From Blasia pusilla (Eukaryota; Marchantiophyta; Marchantiopsida; Blasiales), in NCBI GenBank assembly GCA_050084515.1, contig CM114272.1, positions 16,120,001 to 16,184,000 on the forward strand: a stretch of DNA of 64,000 nucleotides, written 5' to 3'. A program made the position numbers and the translations under genes. This document shows positions 54,434 to 64,000 of the stretch, piece after piece. The notes beneath the pieces were generated by a model. The model saw only the letters and a list, made by a program, of their open reading frames with translations. It did not search any database and was not told the origin of the DNA. Numbering within the stretch: the stretch's first letter is position 1; each line of letters starts with the position of its first letter.

Positions 54434-54616
54434 TGTTGCGTAAGTGGTGTTCGCAAATCAAGAAGAGGCTCTTATAATGGGCACCTCGTGCCATGCACGG
54501 GATTAAAGGGACTAATCATGTTACACATAAAAAAATTTCTTTTTGTCTGTATAAGGAGAAACATTTTCTTGTTATAGAATTCTCACATGTCAAGCAAAGA
54601 AGTGTTTACAAACCCG
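54434..54616 (-). mobile_element. Helitron-like copy H6, rearranged
   Basis: The minus-strand 5' body (TTTGTAAACACTTCTTTGCTTGACATGTG) leads to the 3' end CCCGTGCATGGCACGAGGTGCCC, a clean subterminal hairpin. Just beyond lies a second 5' segment (AGAGCCTCTTCTTGATTTGCGAACACC), so two copies seem joined head-to-tail or nested. Confidence 0.5.
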
Positions 54617-56428
54617 AAATGAATAGATTACGAGCGGCAAAAAGAATAAGTCACGAGTAGAGGTTATTGCCAAAAGAGGAGAACCAGCTCGGAGGGATCT
54701 ATTCGTACACAACAAATCTCTAGTGAAGATTCCCCACGATTTTTGGTTGTAGCTAGGTCGTAAGAGCTACGTGTGTTCCAAAATTTGTGAGTCAAAGATA
54801 ATTTACCGAGTGCGCAAGTTTCCAATAAAGTTGTTGAAGACACAAGCTGGGCCAACAATCACCCCATCCTAGTAAGGTTTTCGTCCGCCGATAGCGGTTG
54901 AGAAGCTCCGTTGCGGTATTCGTCCAGAATATGAAGGCCTCTGGGTAGCTTTTTGGAGGCAGCGTAGACGCTTTCCAAGTAGTTCTTGAACTCCACTCTC
55001 ATGAAGGGTTTTTAGATGGGAGATGCATTCCCAAGAAGCTCCGGAGGCATACTCAGAGCAATATTGGCTCCAATATTGTAGAATGTTGCGAAGTAGCGGC
55101 GTCTTTGACTACAATAACAAGAAAGAGCGTCGAGCGGTGCTTGACGCTCTTTCTTGGCTCTATCATTGGTCCACACATGCAAAGCAGAAGAATAGGGATT
55201 CATTCATTCATTCAATCCATTGAAGCTCTTTGCACACGATTTTGGACATAGATTTCCTTTCGTCACTTTGCTCTGTCAGCTCTAGGTTGTAAGCTTTGTG
55301 CTCGTCGAGAGTCATCATTTCATCCTAGCCCAAGGTTTGCACCTCTTACTTGTCGTATCACTATCAAGGATTCATCAAGCCCGACTCGATCCGCATTCTC
55401 CACATAGGATGTTAGATTGATATTTCCAGGGTGGGACGGCTATTCAAATTCAATGCACTCATTGAAATCATAATCGTCGTTTCGGTGTATTGGCGACCGA
55501 GTGGCAGTTGTTGGGTCCTCTACTTATTCCAACATGGGCTATTTCCATTGGTCTTGTACGGCATACATAGATAATGTTTGTGCCATGCACGGATCAAAGA
55601 AGAATCTTCTTGGCATCCCTTTTGTATATTAGTTAGGGGGTTAAATTATTAAGTTAGTAGAGATATTGCGACAATGTCATTAGTAATACTAGTATAATGT
55701 CTCATGAAAATTGTGAGGGAAAAGATATTTGTTAACTCAATGAACTCTTATTTTAATTACTTTGTTAAATATAATATATGTCAATATACAAAATATAGAT
55801 GGTAAAAAATACACATTGAAATCCATCCTCTTTTAATTATATAGATAAATGCATGCCATAACTCAATATATAAGCTCTCAATAACAAGCATTTTGACATG
55901 TGTTATGTGAGGTGGCTTCCTATTAGGAAAAACTATCTGATTAGTTAGTCATTATATAAGCATGACTCTTTTGGATGCCCGTGCATGGGAATCCAATAGT
56001 ATGTATGTACTTCCATTTGTAAGAGTTATGTCATAAGTCAATCTAACTTCCAATTGTAATGGTTATGTTTTATCTATAGAGTTTATCATTATTTTTATTT
56101 ATAATATTAGGACAACTCAAAATATATGACAAGGAGGATTAGTGGATTAGGACGACAAAGAGTACCGTTCAAACTCGTTTCGACCTTTTCGGACCTTTCC
56201 CATTTGCTAGTCGGTATGCCTTGCCATGCAATGACTTCAAATTTTCCTATCAATATTTTAAATTCTAACTTCTCACAAGTCTATAAATATCATTAACAAG
56301 TTCTTAATAGAAAGGATTGAAGTGACGATGAAGTAGTCATGTGTATATGACGACGTCAATCATGTAGGTAAGCCAATAACATGGTGTATATTTATATATA
56401 CATGTTACCATATAAATATGAATAAATA
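54617..56428. other. non-coding; one strong hairpin
   Basis: Contains the inverted repeat at 55118-55156 (listed separately) and Helitron-like hairpin words (GTGCCATGCACGGA at about 55591, CCCGTGCATGGG at about 55978) without the matching ends. No gene called. Confidence 0.4.
55118..55156. repeat. perfect 14-bp inverted repeat, 11-nt loop
   Basis: CAAGAAAGAGCGTC and GACGCTCTTTCTTG pair perfectly across an 11-base loop. Because of the palindrome both strands encode similar peptides (KKER.A.LDALS). No promoter or terminator context is evident. Confidence 0.9.
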
Positions 56429-56453
56429 ATATATATATATATATATATATATT
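56429..56453. repeat. (AT)n microsatellite
   Basis: About 12 AT units. Confidence 0.95.
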
Positions 56454-57661
56454 ATCTGGTGTTCGAGATGCACGAATGTATAATTTTTATGTTATTCGCT
56501 TCGAACGAAATTATGAACTAAAAAGACATGTGTTATGATCTCAAAATGAAACATTGAGGAAACACTCTCCATAATATGTAGATAACATGTTATTGCCTTA
56601 ATTACAAGGCCATCGTTCCAAGCGACCAGCTTCAGTCCAATGTCCTCATGCGCATGCAATTGAATAAAACGAACGAATGGACGTACGTACACACGACATG
56701 AGATTTACCCTATCATCGCATGCCAAGAGGTCCAAAATGGAAGAATACTTGAAAAATCCTCAGAATTGATCGCTAGCGATCGTTGAGGGCTCGCTAGAAG
56801 GTTTGCAAATCTCACTCATCTGCGTCTCCACTCTTAGTAGCTCGAATGGGGGTGGTTATGGTTTGTCGGGCCGATCTGAAGTCAACAATAGCAACATGAG
56901 GATGAGGAGGAGGAAGGTGGTTGATCCAAAAGGGATAGTGAATCAATGAAAACAACTATCAACGAATAGGTAGAATGCCGATGTGCATGAAGTTGCCGTA
57001 GTTAATGATCATCGCACTAACGATTGGTTTCACACCCAACCATCGACTATCCTTCTGAATCTGTAGTCCTCCAACTTCATCCTTGTAACGAATGTCCAAA
57101 AAATTGCTATCAGTGTATTGGAATGTGCAAAATGGAAACAAGGCTGCAATGTAGACGTTGCACAAACGAGTTAGGCTGCAAAGTAAACGCTCCACTGCAC
57201 AGACGAGTTAGGTTGCTTGGCTACAACACAACTGCTGCTACGAGCACTTAGCGCATGTATAAAACACATCACATAATGAATGGCACTAATCAAAAATCTT
57301 CCGCTCAGCAAGTCTGCTAAAAACAACTACATGGTATCAGAGCATGTTACATGTGAGATCTCTAGCAATTTCTCACAAGCCAATTGGACTAGCTGCCTGA
57401 GTTCTAACAAGAGTTACTTCCTACTCTGAGTGAGAGTGGTACTCACATACAGAGAAAATAGGACAGAACTCTATATCCTTTTCACATGGACGGACAACAA
57501 GAACATATATGTGAAGAGTTTAGAGAAGTTTGTACCTTTTTTCTTTTTCATAGGGACAGACATCAAGCTAAGAGAAGAGGAAGAAGACTAGCAATCAAAA
57601 GTCGATCATATGCAGCATATAGGACCAACAAGATCAAAGTGAGCACCTATCAAGATAAAAG

Positions 57662-58574
57662 ATGACAAGCCTTACCGACAACATATTGAGTGAGAGCCAC
57701 AAGCTTAATGAGAGCAATTACGGCACTTGGCAATACATGATGAAGGCCATTCTGATGGCATTTGATATTTACAATATAGTTGATGCCAATGAAGAGAAGA
57801 CTTCTAACATGGATGCTTGAGCCACAAAAGACTTCTAGAAGAGAGATCGAAAGGCTCTTGGAATTCTGATGATGTCAACAAGAGATTCTCAAATCCCTCA
57901 TTTGAAACATGCAAAGACCTCCAAGGAAGCTTGGACTATACTTGAAGCGGCTCATACTAGCACAAGCATGACCAGAAAAGTGGCATCGCAAAGGCAAATT
58001 TACTCAATAAAGATGAGCTCGACCTTGACTTTGTATTCTCACCTCAACACTTTGAAGGAGTTAAGAGACAATTTGGCTGAAGTCAGGGTCTTAATTGATG
58101 ATGAAACCATGGTGGCCACTATAATTAATAGTGTGACCCAAGACTCCTACAGGGACTTCGTAAACTCTCTAGCCGTGAGGGAGAAGACGCATGCTTTTCC
58201 TAAACTATGCACACTCCTACTTTACAAAGAGAGGAGATGCAACCCAAGAAGGACGAGAATTGGGACCTACCACTCTATTCAACTACAAGAAGGGAACATT
58301 CCCTCATCAATATGAAGAAAAGAGATCACAAGAGCGCAGTACATCCGGACCAAAGGCCCGAACCTTCCGCACCACCAAGAAGAAGTTCAATGGTAAGACA
58401 TATAACACTACCAACAAGAAGGAGTGCACAATATTTGGTAAGATTTCCCATGATTCAAATCAATTTTGGTATAGGAATGATCGCCATAATCAATCAATGA
58501 GACCACAAGAAAAGAAACAAAGCTTCCTCACCAAGAATGCAAGAACTAGTCGAGCATTCACACTATTCAAGTGA
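57662..58574 (+). pseudogene. element C gag
   Basis: MTSLTDNILSESHKLNESNY, then GTWQYMMKAILMAF; stops near 57818 and 57837; then a long frame from 57869 with the UBN2 pattern (SKEAWTILEAAH, LNTLKELRDNLAEV, SLAVREKTHAFP). The zinc knuckle is degenerate: CTIFGKISHDSNQFWYR has Phe at two of the three Cys positions (CX2CX4HX4C). Confidence 0.85.
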
Positions 58575-58584
58575 AGATGATGCA

Positions 58585-58854
58585 CGTGGACTTATCTCAA
58601 CATTGGCTATCACAAACCAAGTGGAAAAGTGGTTCATTGATAGCGGCGCTAACAACCACATGGTCGAGAATAAAGGTTGGTTCACATCTTACAAACATTT
58701 GATTAATGGACTTGAAGTATCAATGGAAGATGACTCCATTCATTCTGCTATTGGGGAAGGAGATGTGCAAGTGAGAGTGCTCTTGGGTGAAGATTATTCA
58801 ATCAAGGATATGTGGCATATTCCAACTTTAACACACAACCTTCTCTCCGTCTAG
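58585..58854 (+). pseudogene. element C protease
   Basis: KWFIDSGANNHMVENKGWF carries an intact DSGA active site; ends MWHIPTLTHNLLSV, the usual C-terminus of the copia protease. Confidence 0.85.
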
Positions 58855-59084
58855 ATCACCGAAAGAGAGAAAATGAAGGTTGCTTTTAATTCCAAGGGAT
58901 TCGAGTTCTAACGATAGGCCAAAAATTCTATTTCTGCCCAAGGAGTTAGGTATGGATGACTATATCAACTTCTTAGTAAGCCAAATCCTCAACTATTTGC
59001 AAGATCTTCAAACTAACTACAAGTTTGCCATGAAAGACTTGGACACTTTCACACGAAGGGCCTCAAGTTGTTAAGCAAAGAGAA

Positions 59085-59634
59085 CGTGGTTAGAGGATTA
59101 CCTAAATTAAGTGAAGAAATATCCACTTGTGACACATGCTTACGAAGCAAGCAATCAAGGCAAAATTTTACAAACATACCTTCTCAAGGGCTCCTAATCC
59201 CCTCCACCTAGCCCACATCGACCTTGGAGGACCAATTCCAATGGCTTCACTAATTGGGGCAAGGTACTACATGCTATTAGTTGATGACCATTCAAGATTT
59301 ATGTGGGTTTATTTCATGCAACACAAATCCCAATGCATTGGGTGTACTCAAGAAATTTCTTACATTGATGAGAACTCAACCCACTACAATAGTGGAATCC
59401 TTGTATCTGCACCTTATTGAGCTACCCTCAAAGGTGAAGATGATACGAACGGACAGGGGAGGTGAATTCATGGGGAAAGCATTTCAGAACTTTTGTAGTG
59501 CTTATGGCTTCCATCATCAACTTGCTACGGCCTATACCCCACAACAAAATGGTATTGTTGAGAGGAGGAATCAAACGGTAGTTGAGATGGCAAGGTGCAT
59601 GTTGAAGGGGCAAAATCTCCCCAACTATCTCTAG
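59085..59634 (+). pseudogene. element C pre-integrase and integrase core
   Basis: LAHIDLGGPIPMASL (D), VDDHSRFMWVYFM, VKMIRTDRGGEFMGKAF (D), YTPQQNGIVERRNQTVVEM (E): all three DDE residues are visible, but the frame shifts near 59330 and ends at a TAG after LPNYL. Confidence 0.87.
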
Positions 59635-59929
59635 GTAGAGGTGATTAACACGACTATCTACATCTTGAACAAGTGACCAATAAGGGCTTTGGAGGAGAAA
59701 ACACTTGAAGAATTCTTCACTTGCATCAAACCGAATGTCACACACTTTTGCATCTTTGGGTGTGTAGCTTGAGCAATCTTGCTTCAATATTTTGGCCTTG
59801 AAGACTGCAAATCAACACCCACTCTGGTAGTATAGAGAGACTTACTTATGATGATGAAGAGGAGAAGGTGGAATTGAAAGCATACAAAAAATTGGGGGAG
59901 ACGAATAATCTACATCACCAACTCTCCAC

Positions 59930-60430
59930 CAGATATTGCGTATGTAGTAAGCCAAATCAGCCAACACATGGCTCACCCCCGAAAGTCTCACCTCATTGCT
60001 GCAAAGAGGGTGGCAAGATATCTGAAGGGTACAAACACATTTGGGCTTGCCTACAATAGAGGCAACCAACAAGCTCCGATAATCTTGGGATTCTCATATG
60101 CTGATTATGCAGGTTGTCCAACAACTCGCCGATCAACTTCAGGATATTTGTTCTCCTTTGAAAGTGCAGCAGCAAGCTTCTCATCAAAGATGCAAGCGTC
60201 AATGTCACTAACTTCTAGAGAGGAGGTATACCATGGATTGACTTATGCTACAACAGAAGCCATATGGCTTAGAAGACTATTGGCTGAACTTTGGTTTACC
60301 CAATCCGATCCTGCTATTATCTTGGGAGATAACATCAGTTCAATTTATTTGTCCATAAATCCATTCTTGAATTCATGAACCAAGCATATCAAAGTGCAGC
60401 ATTACTACTTAAGGCATATCAAATTAGGGA
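59930..60430 (+). pseudogene. element C RNase H
   Basis: HLIAAKRVARYLKGT, then GFSYADYAG where families have SDAD/SDSD (first Asp replaced by Tyr), STSGYLFSFESAAASFSSKM, a degenerate SREEVYHG, LGDNISS and, past a stop, TKHIKVQHYYLR. Catalytically dead. Confidence 0.85.
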
Positions 60431-62654
60431 CATAAATACTAGACCAAGATGTAGCTCATATAAGATACACTAGAGAGATATAGTAAAATGAAGGTGAAAA
60501 AGTGGAAATGGTTCATTAAAATAGAATCGCAATGGTGGAAGTAGGTGCAAATAGCAAATTTTTTTTGAAGTCATGGTACAGCAAGACCTCCATGAGAGAT
60601 CATAATCATAGTGGTGCATCCTCGCTTGACATGCTAGTAACATATTGAAATTTGAATGCAAGTAGGATGAACGTACATGTTCTAGAGAGCCTACAGAGTA
60701 GAACAAGTAGGAAATCAAGGTTGAAGAAGGCTCTCAATGATACAAGCTCGTAAAGAGAGCCTAGGATCATGGTTTATGAAGACCTTGATGTCTTTCGAGG
60801 TGGTCTTAAACTATCCCTTAGCATCAAATAGTTTCTACGTCCCTACTCAAAACCTTTTCTCGAACCATTTTCCTTATGAAAACATCACATGAGAATAATT
60901 TGATTATTTAAAAAAAAATCAAATTTTAAAATATTTTCCATCCTTTCCTTAAAATTTAGAAAGTATCTACACCATTTCCATTAAAACATATTTTCCCTTC
61001 CATTCAAATATATTTTCCTTATGAAAATATCACATGAGATTATGAATCAAAGAATAAAATTCTATTTTGGGGTTATTTTTTATTAATATTATTCTTATTA
61101 CGGAGTCCTCAACTCCGTATCTCATCAAACTCAACCTTCCCTCATTCCTAGGTTCCCAACACGAGTAAGTCTTCTGAGACTTGGGACATAATTTCTGGTT
61201 AGTCCAGACACCTAAAAAGATGTTTGCGCGCCTTGCGGTCCCAATTGTCCAACGGACCTTGCATGAACCCCAACTGAGACTCAAAAATATGAGTCGCGAG
61301 TTGGAATCCAATAGGGATCTCCAAAATCCACTCTATTGGACTAGGCTCGGGTTTCGATTCCCAACGCTAAACTCCCGATCCGTTCCGTGCCTTTAAGTCG
61401 CCCCGCGGCGCCCCATAGTGGGGTTCGGGTCCCAAGCACTCTTCGAGACCTTTCCCCTTACTAGTACTTCTGGGGATCTCCGCAATCCCCCTACCTTTGG
61501 GAAGACCACCCGGACCCCTCTTTTTGGCCCTCAACTCGACTCCTCTTACAGTCACTTTTGGCCTATATCTCAGCCTCTGCGCAAGCATTTGCCAAGATGT
61601 TTGTTGCGTTGGAACCGGCTCAGCATAAGCTTTCCAAGGCTATCTTATTTGTCCCAAACGCATCTAGGGACTAAAATTTATGGTCAAAAGTGCAGTGAAA
61701 AACTCCCAAATGCCGCGCACGTCTCAAGTTCGGTTCTTACCCCCTTGGCCGCGTCTCGTCCAAGACTTGACTCCTCTCAAGTCTGAACTCCGCGTTTGGT
61801 TCTGGTTTCCTGGTCGCAACCATAAACGCATGAAACGCTCGCCTCGCTTGCGACTCGCCCTTGTGTTTCCCTAACTCCAAAGCGCAAACCATCCTAGCTT
61901 GAGCCTGCTAGAGTTCGGATGTTTCGCTTAGGACTCGTTTGGTTATGAGTGTCGCGAAAATGGAGTAGACCGTGCGATTCATAGAGATGTTGTGGTGGAG
62001 TTCCTTCATCACTTTTTTTTGTCTTCACTTACTTGTAGGAATATTCTCATTTTGAAATAGCACATGCACTTTTTTCACTTTCATTTTTTAACTCTCTTTC
62101 TAAATGAGTCCTATCAACTACTTCATTTTTTCCATTTGAGTCCATCATCTCATGTACCTCTAGTACATGATATGCAACTTCAGACTGCCAAGTCAATATT
62201 ATTCATATTTGAGTTTCACGAAGATAACAAATTATATCACCTCGTCCATCATCTTCTACTCCATCATCCCAAGCGCAAATATCGACTCTACCCAATAGCT
62301 TTACCAATAATTCTGCTTGTCTGTTGCTCAAAACCTTCTTAAGCAGCTTGTATCTTGTAGCTTGATCATGTTCACCCCATGCTCAAAACTTTAATGAATT
62401 CTCGAGAAAAATAAGGATCTTGAACTCCAAGCTACCAATCCATGCAAATTAAACCATATTATGCACACCCATATCATGCAACCCTATGTATGCTCATCTC
62501 CTTGGTCATTTTTGCACTCTAGTCTTCCGATACACAATTGAGCTCCTCCGTAGTACTTCTCCTCCACATCAGCTCAACTGCCCCACACTCATGCTCTTCA
62601 ACAATCGCAACATACCTCGGACCTTGCCTAACATAACCTTACAATACAACCAAT
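60431..62654. other. non-coding, nothing recognised
   Basis: No 3' LTR of element C could be recognised. 61180-61880 is GC-richer with short frames on both strands but no motif. Confidence 0.4.
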
Positions 62655-62757
62655 ATGCGGCCCTTTGAGAGGATGGGAGATTAGGTAGTAAACAGATGTG
62701 GAGGACACATGGATAGCCTAGATGGAGAGAAAAAAAGAAGAAGAGTGTCTATATGGT
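62655..62757 (+). repeat. repeat family R, copy 3
   Basis: TGCGGCCCTTTGAGAGGATG, GTAGTAAACAGATGTGGAGG, ACACATGGATAGCC, TAGATGGAGAGAAAAAAAG and GTGTCTATATGG; near-identical to 50150-50258. A weaker echo (GAGATGGGTAACGGGGG...ACAAGTGGATATTCAAGATGG) lies at 62963-63035. Confidence 0.75.
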
Positions 62758-63032
62758 CCGTAACCACCTTACCATCATGCACCTCTATTCTAGACCCCAC
62801 ACTCCATGGCAAATAGATCACACCTCACTCCTAAAAACTAGTGTGTATCCTCTCATACATGTGAAGAAGAAAATAATTAACATGTACGTGCATTGTCTAG
62901 ACGGCCAAGAAAAGAAACGATGAGAATTTGTAGAGGCCCTAACCAGTCTACAACCCTTTCCTTTGAGATGGGTAACGGGGGAGAAGAATAATCAATACAT
63001 AGGAGCGGAAGACAAGTGGATATTCAAGATGG

Positions 63033-63095
63033 AAATAAATAAATAAATAAGTTTTTAAATGTGATTTTCAAATCACATTTAGTAATTTATTTATT
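63033..63095. repeat. AT-rich inverted repeat (MITE-like hairpin)
   Basis: Inner stem AAATGTGATTT (63057-63067) and AAATCACATTT (63070-63080) with a 2-base loop; outer AATAAATAAATAA and TTATTTATT arms. Fold-back shape without an identified target duplication. Confidence 0.7.
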
Positions 63096-64000
63096 AGAAA
63101 GCCCGCCATAAACTCAAATTGGAGAAGTATCGCGCGAATGGATACCCGAGCGCTCACCATGCCGTCGAAGGGCCGAAGGAATACTTCTCTTCTCGGCACA
63201 GAGCAGAGAGGATGGCCTCATGCCTGCGCTCTGGCAATTCAACACGACACGCACTTTGGAAATCGGTGGAGTTGGGTTGGTCTATACGTGAGAAGGAGCT
63301 CGTCAGTTCGGATGGGCGATTTTATGTCACGAAAGAATCGGGATCAGCCGAGATTTAATCGTGAAGTCGACTGGAGAGTCGTCGAAGAGTAGTTTTCAGG
63401 AGTGGTCCGGCAGAGGCCGGCGGAAATAGGGGGCAAGGCTCGTCATGGTGCCAGGGGAGACCTTACTCAATTCTGCGGCAGAGGCTCGGTTTCGCGATGA
63501 AAACACAATTTTGACTGCGCAGAGGCGGTGTTCACCTGGACGAGTCAGGAATTTGGCACTTACTGAATGCGGAAGATCAGGAGAGGCATGTCCTCTAGGT
63601 CTGATGTTGAAGAGAAGAGGGCACAGTTGAGTTAACGTGAAGGAGAGGCAATGGAGCGGAGGAAAAGGAAAGCCGACACGCGTGGAGCATCGATTAGGGA
63701 TGCGTCGAAAGTGAGTAGAAAGAAGAGAGGCAGAGACGTTAAGAACGGTATCAATGGACAACACTCCAAGATTGAAGGTGAGCTGACATTCCTGTTGCAT
63801 GGAAGATAAGATTATAGACCAGCAAGGGCTAAGTGGTTGTGTCAATGGTAGGAGTAGCACAAGGAGCTGGTGCAGAGTGGTAGAGTTCGGACGTAAGTAA
63901 ATGCCCTACAGTATCACCAAGTTGAGAGTAAAGGTAGAGGAATTCTCTGTTTTATATCGGATGGACTGTGGATGAGCAAGAAACTTTCCTACTACATATG
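63096..64000. other. GC-richer stretch with short frames, no gene recognised
   Basis: Plus-strand frames 63119-63358 and 63138-63392 overlap in different phases. 63651-63812 gives a short basic peptide (MERRKRKADTRGA, then SRKKRGRD). None matches a family I know; the stretch could be the start of a gene beyond the window. Confidence 0.3.

Larger units (their letters stand above)
57332..60430 (+). mobile_element. Ty1/copia element C, degenerate, RT missing
   Basis: TGGTATCAGAGC at 57332-57343 is the standard initiator tRNA-Met primer site of plant copia elements. It is preceded by ACTACA, a likely LTR end. Then come gag (57662-58560), protease (58600-58854), pre-integrase/integrase (59100-59634) and RNase H (59930-60430). 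The RT domain is absent between 59640 and 59930. I could not define either LTR. Different in sequence from families A and B. Confidence 0.85.

Noticed and set aside
55960-56000. Another Helitron 3' end (CCCGTGCATGGG)
   Set aside because: The hairpin word is present but no CTRR end follows and no 5' terminus was found.

Overview
The window looks like nuclear DNA of a land plant or close relative. It has spliced genes with GT..AG introns, two genes whose products look plastid-targeted, Ty1/copia and Ty3/gypsy retrotransposon remains, Helitron-like ends and a hAT relic. I cannot name the species. The low gene density and a gypsy element carrying a cytosine methyltransferase would fit a seedless plant, but that is inference. 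I see no tRNA, rRNA, CRISPR or bacterial operon.

Layout. 1-1187: AT-rich DNA with two head-to-tail Helitron-like copies. About 1188-22245 (+): a plastid-type RNase II/R gene (RNR1-like). Thirteen of its fourteen exons (4797-22245) are read with good junctions, plus a candidate transit-peptide exon at 1188-1400. Its introns hold a duplicated exon, a LINE, a solo LTR and an 11 kb nest of copia elements: element B (8112-18738) is split by element A (9012-14620), which is itself split by a solo LTR (11038-11720). Each inner layer has a 5-bp target duplication. 22995-24775 (-): a broken alpha/beta-hydrolase gene.

25.3-33.3 kb: a degenerate Ty3/gypsy-type element on the minus strand. It encodes gag with a zinc knuckle, then an aspartic protease, then a DNA (cytosine-5) methyltransferase with motifs I, IV, VI, VIII and IX/X. 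This is the most unusual object in the window. 33.3-38.2 kb: non-coding DNA with local duplications. 38306-40249 (+): an intronless, GC-rich glycosyltransferase family 92 gene.

41.5-45.8 kb: a second copy of the RNR1-hydrolase block. Here RNR1 is a fragment and the hydrolase (43003-45791, -) is intact, the reverse of the first copy. 46.6-48.7 kb: a degenerate hAT-type transposase. 51.3-54.6 kb: more Helitron-like copies in both orientations. 57.3-60.4 kb (+): a degenerate copia element C without its reverse transcriptase. 60.4-64 kb: no recognised gene.

Functional content is therefore three probable host genes (RNR1-like ribonuclease, plastid alpha/beta hydrolase, GT92 glycosyltransferase) in a matrix of nested and decayed transposons.
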